From Apteryx mantelli (taxonomy: Eukaryota; Chordata; Aves; Apterygiformes; Apterygidae), in assembly GCF_036417845.1 (NCBI RefSeq), contig NC_089984.1, forward strand, positions 30,539,447 through 30,603,446: DNA of 64,000 bases, given 5' to 3'. The position numbers were made by a program, and so were the translations under genes. Every line of letters begins with the position of its first letter. Positions within the stretch are counted from its first letter, which is position 1. Below, piece by piece: positions 23,401-38,400 of the stretch. The notes beneath the pieces are model-generated. The model searched no databases and was not told the origin of the DNA. It saw only the letters and a list, made by a program, of their open reading frames with translations.

Positions 23401-26400
23401 CTTGCTATCTTCCCAACCCATTATTGCAGGGAAACAATTTGATATCACTTTGAACAACTTTGCTTCAAGAAAATCTGTTAGAGGTCAAGAAATGGCATTA
23501 AATGTGTATGTCTTATTGTGTGGTTTGCCTCCTGGTCAAAGGCAAGAAGGATTTGATCTCGTATCAGAGGACAGGATAAAGAAGTCCTGGGGCACTCTTC
23601 CAGGAGGTGCAAAAGTTAGTGCTCCTACTCCTGGGTGAAGTCCTCTCCTGGATGCTGCTGATGTTCTCACTCCAGAAGCAGCTGCTTTTCCTTTTTGGAA
23701 AAAAACTAACTTCAGTGAACTGTTTTGAAATGCTTCACTGTTGTCTTTGGATTGAAAAATGCTTCCAACACTCTGCAGATATTACTGGTGCAGGCAAGGG
23801 GCAGTTCTAATTTTCTTTAAATGGTTCCCGTCATCTTTTAAATAGAAAGTCAAAACTAAGACAATGTTTCTAGCCCTTGATTTCTCTGGGAGCTGAGATT
23901 TATTATCAGTGTTGCCATGCTTTTGAAGCTCAGCTCTGTTGGTGTGAGACTGTTTCTCATATATAGCTGGGAGGTCATGTCAGAGCCCCTCCAGCACAGC
24001 ATTTGGTACCCTGTGCATCAAAAGAGATGACTTCAAAGGCACTTGGAATTTTTTAATCACTGTATTTATTCTTTCTTTAGATGGTTGATGTGAAAGTCTT
24101 GAAGAAGAAAGAGAATGGACTAGAAGTTTCCATCTTGGAAGATGAAGGCAAAGTGATTGCCTCGCTTCCCACAGTGTACCTCTCGGACTTTGTTGCTAAC
24201 TGCAAGCTCCTGTGGCATTGCCTTCAAGAGGGAGATGTCCTGCCCAGAGTTATGTGCCTAAGTGACAAGGGAGAGCATATTGTATCCTTTGGCATCTCAA
24301 CCAGTTGAATGGAGTTAAAAAGAAAAAGGAGATATCTGTAAGAAATCCAGGGTATCTGCAAGAAACAGAAGGTAGGCTAGCTAGTTTGTTGAAGTGGAAT
24401 TGCCTGTCAGGCTAGTGATGCTTCAAAGAGCTGTTATAATCTGCTTATTCTAGAAGTAAGGCTCAGCTGCTGCTAGAATCCCATCAGAACCAGGACTTGT
24501 TTGTGAATTGACTGACCTTTCCAACCAGCTTCTGGGCATCAGTGTTGATAAGATCACAACTTTAGCAAAAATTCTGCAGGTTTTTTCAGTTCTGCCTTTT
24601 TGGTAATATTAGGAAGTTTACATTTCAGTTAGTGTAAAGTATGCATCTTTAACACTGAACAGCTTTTGAGACATTGGTTGCTAAAATTTAGTGTAGAGAA
24701 ATCAAGATGGTAATTAAAAGTGTGATTTTGGGCTCCTGTACTGCCTTGCCAGCAAAGACTGTTACAGCCCAGTGGTTAGCAACGCCAAGAGATTTGCTTG
24801 GCTCCTTTCATTCCTCTTTTCCCATTTTCCCTAACTGGTTGTTCAGATCTTGAGCAGAAAGTCTGCAGTGATTTCTGCTGTACAGGAGGAGCAAGTGGTG
24901 AGAAGCTTCTCTGAAATCCAGCCTGGGATGCTTTTGACTGGTTATGTGAGGAATGTGATGCCTTTTGGAGTGTTTGTGGAGTTCCCTTTTGGCCTGACAG
25001 GATTGGCACCCAAAATGGTAAATCATGCGTTCACTTGACTTCAAAAACAGCATGCATGTAATCAGGCAAGCTTGAAACATGGCTTTAAGCAGGGCTGGAA
25101 GGAACAGCAGGGCTGTAGATCCTGCTTTCACACTGCCTCCCCCAATAGGTTAAAAGCTGCTGTTAGGTTTGTGTTTTAATTCCCTTCCAAAATGAGATAA
25201 AGGACTTCATTCAGATGAGCTTAAGGTTCAAGCGGGGATTTAATGTGATTTCATTTACCCATTTAAACTGACAACTTTTCCTTGATCTTGGCTAGCTGCT
25301 TTTTGTGCATTTTCATGAAGTCTAACTCTAAAACCCTTCTCCTGAACAGCACTGCAGGTGCTTGGTGGTTTAGCAGTTGTGGTAACCCACAGTTAAGCTC
25401 AGTAACCCTTAGCCCCTTTGTTTCATCTGCACAGAGCATGAGTGACAAGTTCGTGACGGACACCAAGGACCACTTTGTGGTGGGACAGACTGTGATCGCG
25501 AAGGTGATGAGCATTGATGAGGAGAAGCAGCGTGTGCTCCTCAATCTGAAGGTGTCAGAGTGCAGCTCGGGCAATTCTGCTGTGGAGAGCTTTGCTCTAC
25601 TGAGCCAGTACTTCAAGGAGATGAAAGAAATCAGGAATTTGTTGAGAAGAAGAGGTAAAGATTGTACATGTTCTCATAAAGGGGATCAGGTTACAAAAAG
25701 TGGCTGTAGAGGAATAGTAAAGCAAAACCACTTTCTTTTAAACAAAAGAAAGCTCATTTCAGGCGAAGACATGGCTGTTGAGGGAAGCATATTAGAAGAA
25801 AGATGTCTGTGTAGTGTCTGGCACTGACAAGAAAGCTTTTTGGAATTACTGCTGGAACAAACCAAAGATTCTGCTGTTCTCACTGAGGTCTGCTACGCTT
25901 CTTGCACTGATTTTGGTGAGAGCAGGTTGAAACTTGGGGCTTAAGAATAAGAAGGCAAAGAGATAATGAGCTGTGAGGTCATTATATCAAAGGAGGAAGG
26001 GAGATAGAATGGGACAAAAAAATAGATTTCTTGAAGTACCTGTTAAGGTGAAAATGAGAGAGGCCAGTGTGAGATTGGATGCTCTTTGGATCAACGCCCA
26101 TCTCCAGCATTGGCCAGGCATTTAATGATGCTTCCCTTTTATACCTGCTTGGCCTCCAACAACTTCTAGCTCGGGGACCGGCTGAGCCAAAGGTGGCAGG
26201 TTTTATATTTTAAAACCTTCAATGAGTTATTTTTTTGGTCTGAATTTGTCTGCATGCTTTTTGAACCAATCTAAAATTTAGGCAACCAAGACATGTTGTG
26301 ACAGTAGTTTCACAGTTTAATTATGTGTCCAGTGAAGAATTACCTCTCTTTGTTTATTTTCAGTCTGGCACTGGATAACTTTTTGTTTAATACTCCATGG

Positions 26401-29400
26401 TTCTAGTATTATAAGAGCCTTAGTCTGCAGGCCTAATTTCTCTGTTCAGTAAGCAGGCATTAAACTCCATAGAGCTGAAGTGTATAAGAAATATGAGGTT
26501 TCGCAGCTTGGCGTATCTAATGTGCAAATAGAGGTATGATTACCTGGATTGTTCATTTTCAATGGAAAAGTCATTCTTGGAAGCCTGGAAGAAGTTTATT
26601 TCTGTGTGCCTGAGTGAATTGCCACAGAGCACCAGTGGAGCAGAACGGGCTGCCCACTGCCCAGACCTGAATTCCTCAAACGCCTGAGAAGTGAACAGCA
26701 ATACGTCAGGCTCTTGCTGCATGCAGACTCAAGTATTAGAAACAGGCACTGCTAATTGCTTGATTTAGGAAAAGCAGCCCTGGTGTCTGGATACTAGGGT
26801 GATAGGCACATAAAAATCAGAGTAGACATCATGTGAATTCTGCTCTGTAGTCACAAGTGGTGCAAGGATAGGAGATAACTGGAAGTGGCCTGAGTGCATT
26901 GATATCATGTGCTGCGCCTCTAGAAAGGCTGGGCAAGTTAAGCACCTGTGGTGGTAAAGCCCTGATTCTTTTTCAGTGACAAACTGTTTAAAATGACCGA
27001 TGCTCTTGGAGAGTTAGAACAATAAAAGGCAAGACTTCAGTTTGAGAATAATTTCCTTTATTGCCTCTGCCTGCTGCCTGTAGTGTCTTTTATTGCATTA
27101 AGCAAATAGAGCTAGCTTTGTCCCTCAAAATTTGAAGGAATCATTGACAACAATAATGATATATCATTTCTACACTTACTTTATTTGCTGGTAATTTATA
27201 ACTGATCTGAAAGTATCATATCTACCTTCATCTAACAATGCTTTTTAACTGGACTTTACAGTGAAGAGCCTTGGCAAGGTTTTTTTTATTAGATGTTCTT
27301 AACTGCTTCTAGTATTCTTATGGTATAGAAATTCACATTTGTGCATGCTGTAATCAAGTTGTTTGTTATAGATGCCTGATTTTCACAGAGGGATCTTTCA
27401 ACTGCTCTGCTTTGGCCAGGATCTGCTCTAGTAGAATCTATTTCAGTGCCTCTCCTAGCTTCAGTGCAAGGATAATTAGGCTGGCACTCCAGTGCTTGTG
27501 AGGACCCAAACCTAGTACTCCTATGAGGATGAGTTTGTGCAAATTATTTGCCTCCTGGTATAACATGTTCCCTGAAGGGATCCTCCAGGAAAGTTTTTCT
27601 CACATGTTGTTTTACTAGTGTTAGGAATATTGGAGGTCTTGCAGTTTATTTTTATCAAATTCTGGCTCTGCCTTTTTTGGTTCTTTTTATATTCAATAAT
27701 TTTTAATGTTTTGTTTCCTGTAATTGTGTCATTCCATTAGTCCCTCTACCTTTTCCTACATGCAATGCTATGTGCCAGTGTTTCTGTGGAACTGGAGAAT
27801 GTTCTCTGCAATTAAGCAATGGTCAGATCCTTAATGTTACAGAATTTTCTACTTTGATTAATCTTAGAATTTACTACTTTGCATTTTTAGAGAGTCAGGA
27901 GCCTAAACAGCTGATTGTTTTCCTTTATAAAGGTGAACATAAATGCTTGTTCATGCTCTGTTGAGGAAACATGAAAACTGTCTTCCTTTTGCAAAGATAC
28001 AGCATAGGTAAAATTAACTCCCCACTTTCTTCTCCCTTTATTTAGGGGAGTCCAGCATGGCCCGAAGCCTTTGTGAATTGATGCCTGGGAAAGAGCTGCA
28101 GCTGGTCGTGCAGGATGTGAAGGAGGATGGCTCAGCACTGTTCAGCAGCAGCGGTGTCACAGGCTTGACTGTAACAGCCACTCGCTACCATTTGGGAGGT
28201 GAGGGTCTTTTCCTGGACTGCTTTGGTTTTCGCTCTGATACTTTCAAACCTCTATACTTAAGTGAATTCTCCTGCTGAGGAACCAACATGGTATGAGTCT
28301 GATCAGAGCAGGGATGAGCTTGGAGAGTAGTTTAGTTTCCTGATGTGTTGCCGATCCATTTGCATGATTCGGAACATACCGCTTAAGCCTACCTGTGCCT
28401 CTGTTACCCCATCTGTAAAACAGACCTAATTCTGCCTCATCTCTCGGGCATCTTGTGAGGTTTAGTTAGTACTTTGAGGTCCTCAGATGAAGCATGCTGT
28501 ATATAGACAAAGTATTAATACAAGCTCCAGCTTACCTGCCTTTTTCTTCTTCCTCTGGAAATGTGTTCCTTGGAGCATGCTCTATCTGAAATTGCTGTTA
28601 ATTTTTCTTTTAAATCAATGTAACTGTAAAACAGAACTGCAATTTCAGTACTTTGCAATTCAAAAAATAAAGCAGAAAAGTGCTATTAAAAAGTTAAAGC
28701 AGAATCAAGAAAGTACATGTTGAGATGAGTAAATGAATCAAGCGAATATGTACTGTTAATTTCAGCAGGAATAATATCCCAGCCCTTCTGTATTCAGAAG
28801 GGTTTTTGTTACATCAGCAATAGATAGACTGATGACCTTTTTGTACAAAGTTAGCATAATCATATTCAAAACCTACATTGCCTTAAATTTGTGTTTAGTC
28901 AATCTTGTCTGCACTATCTAATAAAATCAATTTAGTTCTTCCATGGAAGTATCAGATTCTTTTTCCAGATAAAGGAAGTGCATTTTTTTTTTCCTTGCCA
29001 TTAATGTTGGAGGAATCTGTCCTTCTGTCAAAGAGACATGTTATACATCTGGTACTAGCTGTAACTGTATTATCGTTATGAATTTCCCCAAGCAAGCAGC
29101 TTTATTTAATCACTAGAGCAGTCTTCTTAGCATTACAGTCTTTAGGAATTCAACTGAACCACAGGCAGCTTTTCCAATCTGTCATGTGCCACTGACTCGG
29201 TTGGTCGAAATTTTTCATTCTGGCAGGAGATAATGTCTCTGTTCTCATTTGTAGACAAAAGTATTGTTCCTGGTGAGAAAGCAAAAGGATTGCTTCTTCA
29301 TGTGGATGCCCTCACATCCATGGTGTATGTTTCCCTTCGAGAAGAACTGTTAAAACAAAGAGCCAAGCAAGTATGTGTTCAATTTTTAGGCTTGTGTGTT

Positions 29401-32400
29401 TCTGTCCTTCTACCAAACTCTAGCTGGTTAATTAATTGGGGGTGGGGAGGGCTGTTTAATCCTTTGGAGCTGCGGGAAGTAGAGTGAAGGGAATCAAATC
29501 CCAGCAGGGAAAGTCATTATCTCTATTTCTGTCTAGCGGCTCACAGAGAACTCCCTGCACTCTGCCATCGTGCAGCACATAGCAGAAGAGTTTGCCGTCG
29601 TCTCTTTGTTGGAAACAGGCCAGCTGGCTGCTATCCCCATAGCCTCTCACTTCAATGACACCTTCCGTTTTGACTCAGAAAAACTGAAGGTGGGACAGAC
29701 AGTCTCTGTGACCTTAAAAACGGTGAAGGGGAATGACCATGGAGTCTTGTTAGCAGTACAAGACCCAGCAAAGAAGAATGTTTTTGTAAGGGTCCGGAAA
29801 GAGTCTGAGACTGCATTAGAAGAGACACTTACTGCTGTGAAACACTCGCTTTCCCTGGGGGATATTGTTACTGGTACTGTTAAGTCTGTCAAACCTACCC
29901 ATGTCACAGTCACTATTGATGACAAACTGACGGGTTCAATCCATGCGTCCCGGATCTTGGATGAAGTGCCTATAGACTCTTTTCCAACATATACTCTGAA
30001 AGCTGGACAGAAGGTGACTGCCCGGGTCATTGGAGGCAGAGACGTGAATACTCACAGGTAGGAAAATATGCACTTAATACCACTTCTTGGGAAGCGCTAT
30101 GGATGGGACATTTACTTAATTCAGATGATCTGGGCTATTCCCTCTGTCACCAAACCCTGTTACAGCTACCCTTGCTGGATTTGTTGAGGTGCTGAGGGAA
30201 TCTGTCACCACATTCCATCCTGGATCAAAGTTTCAGTGAATTAGTACTTTTTACCTGTGTTACTGTATCTATCTTGGGTATAGATTGCAAGAAAAAAGGA
30301 TGTCTAAACTCTTGTTAAGGTCCAGTGGAAGCCTTAAATGCAACGTCTCTGCAAATCTGCAAGCAGGTTCGCCTCCAGGGGCTAGATTTGTGAAAGTACT
30401 TTTGGGTACCTAAGTTGCCACTGAAATAGTACTGGGAAGTGCTTGAACTAGAAGACTTTGGTAGTTTTAGAAGAGCACTTTACACCTGTTTTTTGTCAAT
30501 GCAGAGGAAATACAGGTGACTGGAGCCTGGGGAGGTTGTGAGAAATTGTTTGATCCTTTTCCTGTTCTTCAGGTACCTACCCATCACCCATCCGCACTTC
30601 ACACGGTCCATTCCGGAGCTCAGCATTCGACCAAGGTAAGTATTGGTTTCTGTGCTCTCTGCAGATAATTCACAAACCTTGTATACGTGTGGCTTCCCTC
30701 CCTTGTCTTCCCATTTGTGAAGGATATGGACATGAACAAGGAGTTTATGTGAATGCAGTGTGGCAAGGCCCATTACTCCCACTTTCACCCCATCTCAGAT
30801 CTGAGAGCTGTGTTAAAGCTCCTGGTGCTCTTCTAGCATATAATTTCCTTTGAATATCCTTTGGCATCAGGTGTTGCCAGCTTGGACTCTAAGATTCCTT
30901 CATGTTGGAATGATACCCTCTCAAGCACTGGCAAGAACTAATTCCCTGCAGAAGGATGCAGCAAGGGAAAGGATAGGGGTGAATGTTACAGTAATATTGG
31001 CTCACCATAATCTCTTATATTTCTAACTCTGATCTTCATCACTAGGATCAAAACTCTGTAACTGATGTCCTTTCTGTTTGTGTGCAAACAGTGAAATAGA
31101 AGGGAAAGTCACAACAATGCTGAACCATAAAGGAGATTGTGCCCTCAAGAAACTTGGACTCTACAAAGTTGGGCAGACAGTGACCTGTTTTGTTAAAAAG
31201 GTAAGGTCAGAGGCTTTCTAAGAGATGTACTGGGGAAGCAGCAAGTAAGGTGACCTCGGGGGGGGGGTTTAGCTCAAACCTGTAGACTGACACTACTGTG
31301 TTCTTCATTAGTCGTGAGGGTGGCCCATGCAAAGTGCAGTGTCTTATAGGACCAGGAGGAGAAAGAACATTTTCTGTACCTCCAAGAGCAGAGCTAACTG
31401 ATCCTCACTGACGTGTCTGTCTGTTGCCAGCTCATGTTTTCCACCCTGTACTCTAGCAAAAATACCTTTGAGAAACTGCCTATGCCACCTGCACAAAATA
31501 CACACACTGCCGAATGCCTCTGTACACTTATACGTGAATCACAGCGGTGTTATGCCTATAATATGAGTAGAAGTGAAATCACCATTTTTGTGTGATGCAA
31601 GAGCCCAGGCTGGAGTGGTCCTTTTTGGCCTTAAAAATCAAGGAATCCACTAGCGAAGGGTTTTTTTCAAGGTCTCATGCTCTCTTCTCTGGCTGTTTGG
31701 TGTCTTCTCAGTATAACACCCTCAAAAATTGGCTGGAGGTAGAAGTCACACCTGACATTCGAGGAAGAGTTCCTCATCTACTGCTGTCTCTCAACACCAA
31801 GGTAAGAGACTATTACAGATAAGCTACACAAAAACTTTCTGTGCCTGAGGCTGCAAGCAACAGCCACAGACACTTTTCAGTTATCCATGTGAACTCATGT
31901 GGGTGTCCAGTGGTCTGCCCATTCCAGATTGCTGCCTCTCACTGACAAGCAAGTACTATGTCTGTTGTTAGTTTAGCCCAAGGTAACGGAGCCCTTGAAG
32001 CAGCACTGAGCTCTTCATCAAATGTATGTGTCAAAGGCGCATTTTGAAAGTGTAAAGCTTCATAGGAGAGTACAGCAGTCAGAGCTGGAATTGCAAAGGT
32101 CCTTTTCTGCTAATAAGTGGAAGTCTGTTTTTCTTTTCAGGTTTTAAAGCATCCAGAAAAGAACTTCAAAAATGGCCAGGCATTATGTGCTACAGTGACT
32201 GGAACAGATGTCACTGAAACCAACCTCTGCTTGTCGCTTACAGGTATAGTGGAGCCTTAACAGCAGGACCCCACTGCCTATGATGCTCTTCTCAGAGGTG
32301 GGCTTGCACTGATCCCCCCCAGGTGAAGATATTATGCTCCCAAGCAAACTGTACCTCCCTGTAGGGAAGAATTAATACCTGGGTCCCTGATCCAGATGTT

Positions 32401-35400
32401 GTAGCAGCATGTAAGGTGAAAAAGGATCAGACCTTTAGACTAAAGAATCATTCTCAGATGCATCTCAGACTGAAGCCTTTCTCTGACCTCTTATGAAAAT
32501 GTTTCCTTCTGGTCTCAGACATGAGATGTCAGAGAAACCGTTTTTTAGTTTTTCTGGGCCCTGGAACTATGCAATTAGGGAACTGTGTCTAGGGTATCAA
32601 GGCAAACACGTTGCTGTGAACTGACAGAGTGTACAGACTGCACCTCACCAAAAGTCGATGGGTTTGATATGTGACTAGGGAACTGATATCAGCCTTGCTA
32701 ACTCATTAGCCCTATTATTTTGGCTGTGCGCATTTGGAGTATTATGAAACCCCCTTCTTTCTTTGCTCTTCCCAGGAATCCAGTCGCTGGAGCAGGGCAT
32801 CATCACTGTAGGCATGGTAGCAAAGGTGACTCCACATGTTGGCTTGACCATCACACTGCCTGGAGGGAAGACTGGCAAAGTCAGTATCTTTCACCTGAGT
32901 GATACATACACAGAGAAGCCTCTGGGTGACTTCAGAATTGGCAAGATTGTCAGGTCAGTAATTCTTCTTCCTGTTCCTTCAAATAGGGAGGTTTAGAAAT
33001 CTCCCCCTTTGACTGGCTTTTCTCTGCTGTAAGATGGCACCGGACACATAGGGTTCAGTCTTTAACTAAGAAGTGATGCTGACTTCTTGCGTCAGGTGTG
33101 TTTCAATCTCAGCTTTTTTGACAACACTTTAAAAGACACTGAGGCTTATAAGCACTAACATGTATGGTTGCTAGGCCTGTGTAGAAGAGAAGATTATAAC
33201 CTTATACATGCATGTGCCTGAAACGGTCTTGTACTTTCCATGTATCAAGACGCCTCTCTTTAGCTGCGTTTTTGGATTCTGCTTTGGGAGAAGATACTCT
33301 CATAGCTAAGGTACTGAACAGGACTGAGGGAGCTCAGTTATCCCAACTTAGCCATGGTTTTGAGGGCCATTTGGCAAGTCAGGTGTCTTTACACCACATC
33401 TGTAACATGAGTAATTGCATTTTCCTGCTACATACGCTTGTTGGGAATGCTGGAGGTTGCAACAAGCCAAGTGATTCAGCTGTAACAATCTTCAAATTCT
33501 TTGTACCAGTAATAGAGACTGGGTAAAGCAAGTAAATTTGTTTCAAACAGCCCTTCAGCTGGTTTCATGAACCCTTCTGTCATGCTGGTTTGTGTTAGAC
33601 ACTAAGTGTTCCAAGAGACAGAGCAGTTTGTCTCCTCCAGAGCTTCATTCTGTTAATGCAAATATTATCTATTTTCTGCCTATAGTTTTTTTTTTTTTTC
33701 TTTTTTTAAATCAGGTAAAGCTTTCTGTTCTCTCCCCTTACTCTGCCATGCAGGTGTTACATTCTTTCCAATGAGAATGGCAAAATCCAGTTATCTCTCC
33801 GGCAGTCCAGGTAGGCATCTTTCTTCCAGACCGTGGATCTCCTACCAGTGATAAGAATTAGTGATAATCCAGTAGCTAACAGCTGGTCTGCCCTGATACC
33901 CTGTTGGTTTGGACAGATCAATGCAAAGTGTTCAAAGGACAAAGTCTAGATTTTTTTAAGGCGTGAAATTTGTTCCTGCTGCATAAAGGTTTTCTTGTGT
34001 ATCAGCAAACATGGGATGTCTGGCATTTAATGTAGAGCTGAACAAGTGGGTGCAGATTTCATCACTTTTATTTATCATCATTCTAGACCTGACTTAACTT
34101 TTTAATTTGGGAATAAAGAAAAAGTTCCTGTGTTGCATTTGCAGTATAAGCAAGTTGCTTTTAATTTTCAAGCTGCATTTTTAACTGTTTAGAGTAAAGA
34201 GCAGCCCTAGTCTTAAATGTGTGTTAAAACCAAGCCTCTTGCTTTGTCTTTGTGTAACAAATGTATATAAATTCTGTGGAATGAGGTATCTTAGAAACAA
34301 GTGGAAAAAACCAGGCCAATGTTTCTCAATTTCAGACATTTCATTCACCTCTCATTTTCTCAGTGTCAGAGGAAACCAGACCAATCTGTTTTGTTTGGCT
34401 TTGTTTGTGGCAGCATGTGTGTTCTCTAAAGGTGTGTGCGTATGTATGGCTGGGCAAAGATGCAGATAGTCCATTAGTACAGTTGAATGAAGTGAAGGGT
34501 GTTTCTGATACAGGATATTTTTCAGAAAGTGCTAGCTGATTTCTTTTTTGGTATCCAGGGCAGAATATGGATTATTCAGATGAATGTGTTTTGTTTTGTT
34601 TTTTAAACCTTCCTCTTCTAGGCTAAATCCAAAGAGCAGCAACAAAGTGGAAGATGTTGAAATAACATGCATTAAGGATGTTAAAAAAGGCCAGCTAGTG
34701 AGGGGCTATGTCAAATCAGTCACTCCATCAGGTGTATTCTTTGGGTGAGTAGCATAAGATCAGAAGACTGCACTGGGATGTGATGGGTCTTGGTGAACTG
34801 TCTTGTTTGGGATTTGTGACTGGAATTCTGTTTGGTGGAGTCTCTGTTGGTGTAATGTGATGTTGCAGAATGAATTTCATCCTGGAATTCAAGATTTTGT
34901 TGCTAGTTTTCTTGAGCTTCTGAAATTAAAGTAAGGAATGTTTGTGACACTATATAGAACTTGCTGTGCCACAGAGAAATGCAGAGCATTTTTTCTGATT
35001 GTGTTTTGTTTTGTTTTGCCATGGATTGCTAACTTTTCTTTTTTCTCCTCTCCTCAGCCTGTCCACTTCTCTTCTGGGTCGAATCCTGTTCCAGAATGTT
35101 TCCCCTTACTTTGTACAGAAACACTCCTTATATGAGAAATACCTTCCTGAAGGAAAGCTGCTTACTGCCAAGGTCCTTGGGTAGGTCCCAAGTTCTTGAA
35201 AAGGAACCATGAATTAGCAGAAAGGAGATAGGGGAAGGGGTGGAAAGAGGGAGAGTAAAAGGTAGGAAGATTTTGGAACAAATTCAGGTCCCTACAGGCA
35301 TTGTAAATGTTGTTTTCTATTTTTATTTTTTTTCTCTCCTCTTCTCCCTTCCCTGCTCGTGGCAATGCACTACAGTGTAAATAGAGAAGAAAACCATGTT

Positions 35401-38400
35401 GAGCTTTCTCTCCTGCCTGAGGACACTGGGATGCCAAGCATCTTGCCTGAGTCCCTAGGCCTACCACGCTATGATGCAGAGGAGGAGAAAAAAGAGGCAG
35501 AAGAGAGGGAGAAGAGAGAAGAGCTCAAGAAGCTGAAGACAAAACGGAAGAGAGGGAACTCTGAAAGTGAGCAGGTATGGATGTGATTGTACAGGACTTG
35601 CTCAGGGGTTGGCTGGCCCTGACACCACAAGGGACTAGGAAGATCCACTGGCATCAGGCTGGGAAAGAAGTGAGGAATTATACAGAGTGGGGGACGGGGA
35701 GGGAAGGGGGGAATTAAACCATGCTGGAGACAAGCAAAGATCAGAAACTCTGCTCCATTTGAGTAAAAATTAACTGAATTAACAGCCTGATTGTGTTGCT
35801 TGAGTGGCCCATCCTGTTGGTCTTGACAGTGTGTTGGTAAGCATGGCTTGTGATCTGTTGTTTCCATTAGATGGGAGAAGAGTGGGGGATGCTGTGCTGG
35901 GGCACTTCGCTCTTTGCGCAGTCAGGATCATTTCTTTGCGGTCAGAATTGTTGGTAAGATTCATCCCAGTGGGTCCCTTTCAACATCCACTTGTTTCCCC
36001 TTTGTTGCAGGAGGCAAAGCCAAAAAAAAGGAAGATCCGCCCAGCAGATGAAAATGATAGTGGAATTGAGGTGTATTGCCGGGAGGAGGAGGAGGATGAC
36101 CAGGAAGAAGAGGAGGCAGCTAAAAAGAAATCTAAGGTGAGAAGTTCGGAGAACCTGAGCATGGGGGTGGGAAGAGAATATGTTCATATTTAGTCAAGGG
36201 TTACCAAGGTTGCTGATCAGGGACAACTGGTAGGAGAAATGACTTTCCAACAGCACAGACTGGTCTTCATGTCAGCTATGAATAATGTGAGAAGCATTGG
36301 CTTTAAATTGCAGTAGGGGTGACCTGAGTTAGATGTTTTGGTTGGTGGGCTGTTTGTGAGCATGGGAAGTCTATAGCACTGGCCAGAGAGAAGCCACAAG
36401 CAGGCAGCAGCTGTGTCCAGTCTCAGTGCAAAACTTTCAGATTAAAACCTGTGGCATTCGCTGTCTTTCTCCAAGCAGATAAAGAAACGCAGCGAGGTTC
36501 CCAGGCTGCAGGTTTCCACTGGTTTCACCTGGGACGAGGACATGAACACAGTGGATGTGCCGGTGCCGAGTCAGAAGGAGAGTTCAGAGAGCGAAGAGGA
36601 GGAGGAGGATCTGCAGTCTAAGGTACTGTGTACTAGCACTGTCTGCATAGGAGGCACCACATGGGGGCTCTAATGTGTTGTCTTGATACCTGCATGTGTG
36701 TCTGTGTGGCAACATTTGCCATATATCAAAGCCTTTTAACCCAAGAGACCATCTTTGCCAGCTAATATAGAACTTTCTTTAACTACTTTGAGTATTAGGG
36801 TTATCAGCAGGTATCTCTGAAGCAGGGGAGAGAAGGCCCCCATGCTAGCATGGATGCATGAAGAATGGGGGCTGCTCATGTTGGCATCCAAAAAAACCCA
36901 GCAACATTATTTAGGGTGAAACTTTTTTTGTTTTTAATGAAACTAAAATTTTCTCTTTGATTTCAGCCCTGTTTTGGCTGCTGAATGTTTTGTACATTTA
37001 AAGGAAATCCTGGAGATGAAAAGCCTTTTCACATAAAAGCCCTTTTATTTAGAAAAATACCAAAATAAAATAATTCTTTTATGCTGAGATTTTTAGAGAA
37101 GCTCTCCAGTGTGAGCAATCCAGCAAAATCAGAAACAAGCTCATGAAACACTTTGATATATGTTCTTTGGGCTTTCCCCTGCCCCCATAACTTACCTCTG
37201 TAAAGGGAGCCTTGGATGGTCGGGATGCCAATGCATGGCTCCCTGGTGCAGAGAACTAAACTGCCCTGTGTTCCTGATTTAGTCCTGAGTCACCCTAGTG
37301 ATCCGGCAACATGCCCAGTCTTACAGCATTTCTCCCCGCATAGCCTGAGTTTTTTTTTTTGTGGAATGGGTGGTAGGGGTGAGCACTGGCCTGGAAGGTA
37401 GAGAGGGAGGAATGAGAAGTGTGAATATGCAATTGGTGTGCAGGACTAGCAAAGTACTTTGGTCTATCAATGTATTTCGTTAAAGGAAACCATATTTCTT
37501 TCAACTCTGCTCTTCTCAGAGGTGTGAACTCTCTTTGTGTGTGTGGTGGGGGGGTGGGAGGCAAGGGGTTTGTTTGCTTCCTCTCCAAAATAATTGACCC
37601 CATTTCATCTTATGGAAGCTGCCCCACTTTGAACATACTGGGGTCTGGCTCTGCTACAGCTGCACCTGTCTGTTTGCATGTTAAGCGCCTGCTTTTCAGC
37701 AGTCCTCCTCTTTGCTCTTTCAGCTGAAGAAACAAACAAAGAAGGAGAAGGAGCTGGAGAAAGAGAAGATGGAGAAGGAGCTCTGCAAATTAGAGGCTGC
37801 CCTGATGGACCCCAGTCGACAGCCCCAGACAGCAGATGATTTTGACCGCCTTGTGCTGAGCAGTCCCAACAGCTCCATCCTCTGGCTGCAGTACATGGCC
37901 TTCCACCTCCAGGCCACTGAGATTGAGAAGGCCAGAGCAGTGGCAGAGAGAGCGCTTAAAACCATTTCCTTCAGGTAATTACGGGGTTTTGCCTTTTCTT
38001 TATCCCCAATAGTAAGTTATGCTGGGGGATGGTGATGGGAAAGGAGCACTGGGAGCGCCATCAGTGCGTGCTTGCGTGTGTAGACTGGGAAGGGCTGTTT
38101 CAGTGAGCGCAAAGGGACTACGCGGCTGCAGTTGCCAGCTGGCCTTGTGAAGGTCTAAGCTGAGTCACCACGCTTGGCCTGCTGCAGCCTGTGAGCACGC
38201 TGACTCCCCAAGGTACCACTGAGCATGCAGTCATACCTCTGAGCAGTCAGAAGGGTTTGGAGGGCATAGTGCTGTCAGTGATGTCCTCCTTAGATCAAAA
38301 CAAACTGTGAAACTCCTGTGGCCCCTTCCATAGGGCCTTGGGTATTGAAATATCTACACAGCCTGATTAAATGTGTTGTGTTTTCTTGAATCATCCCTGT

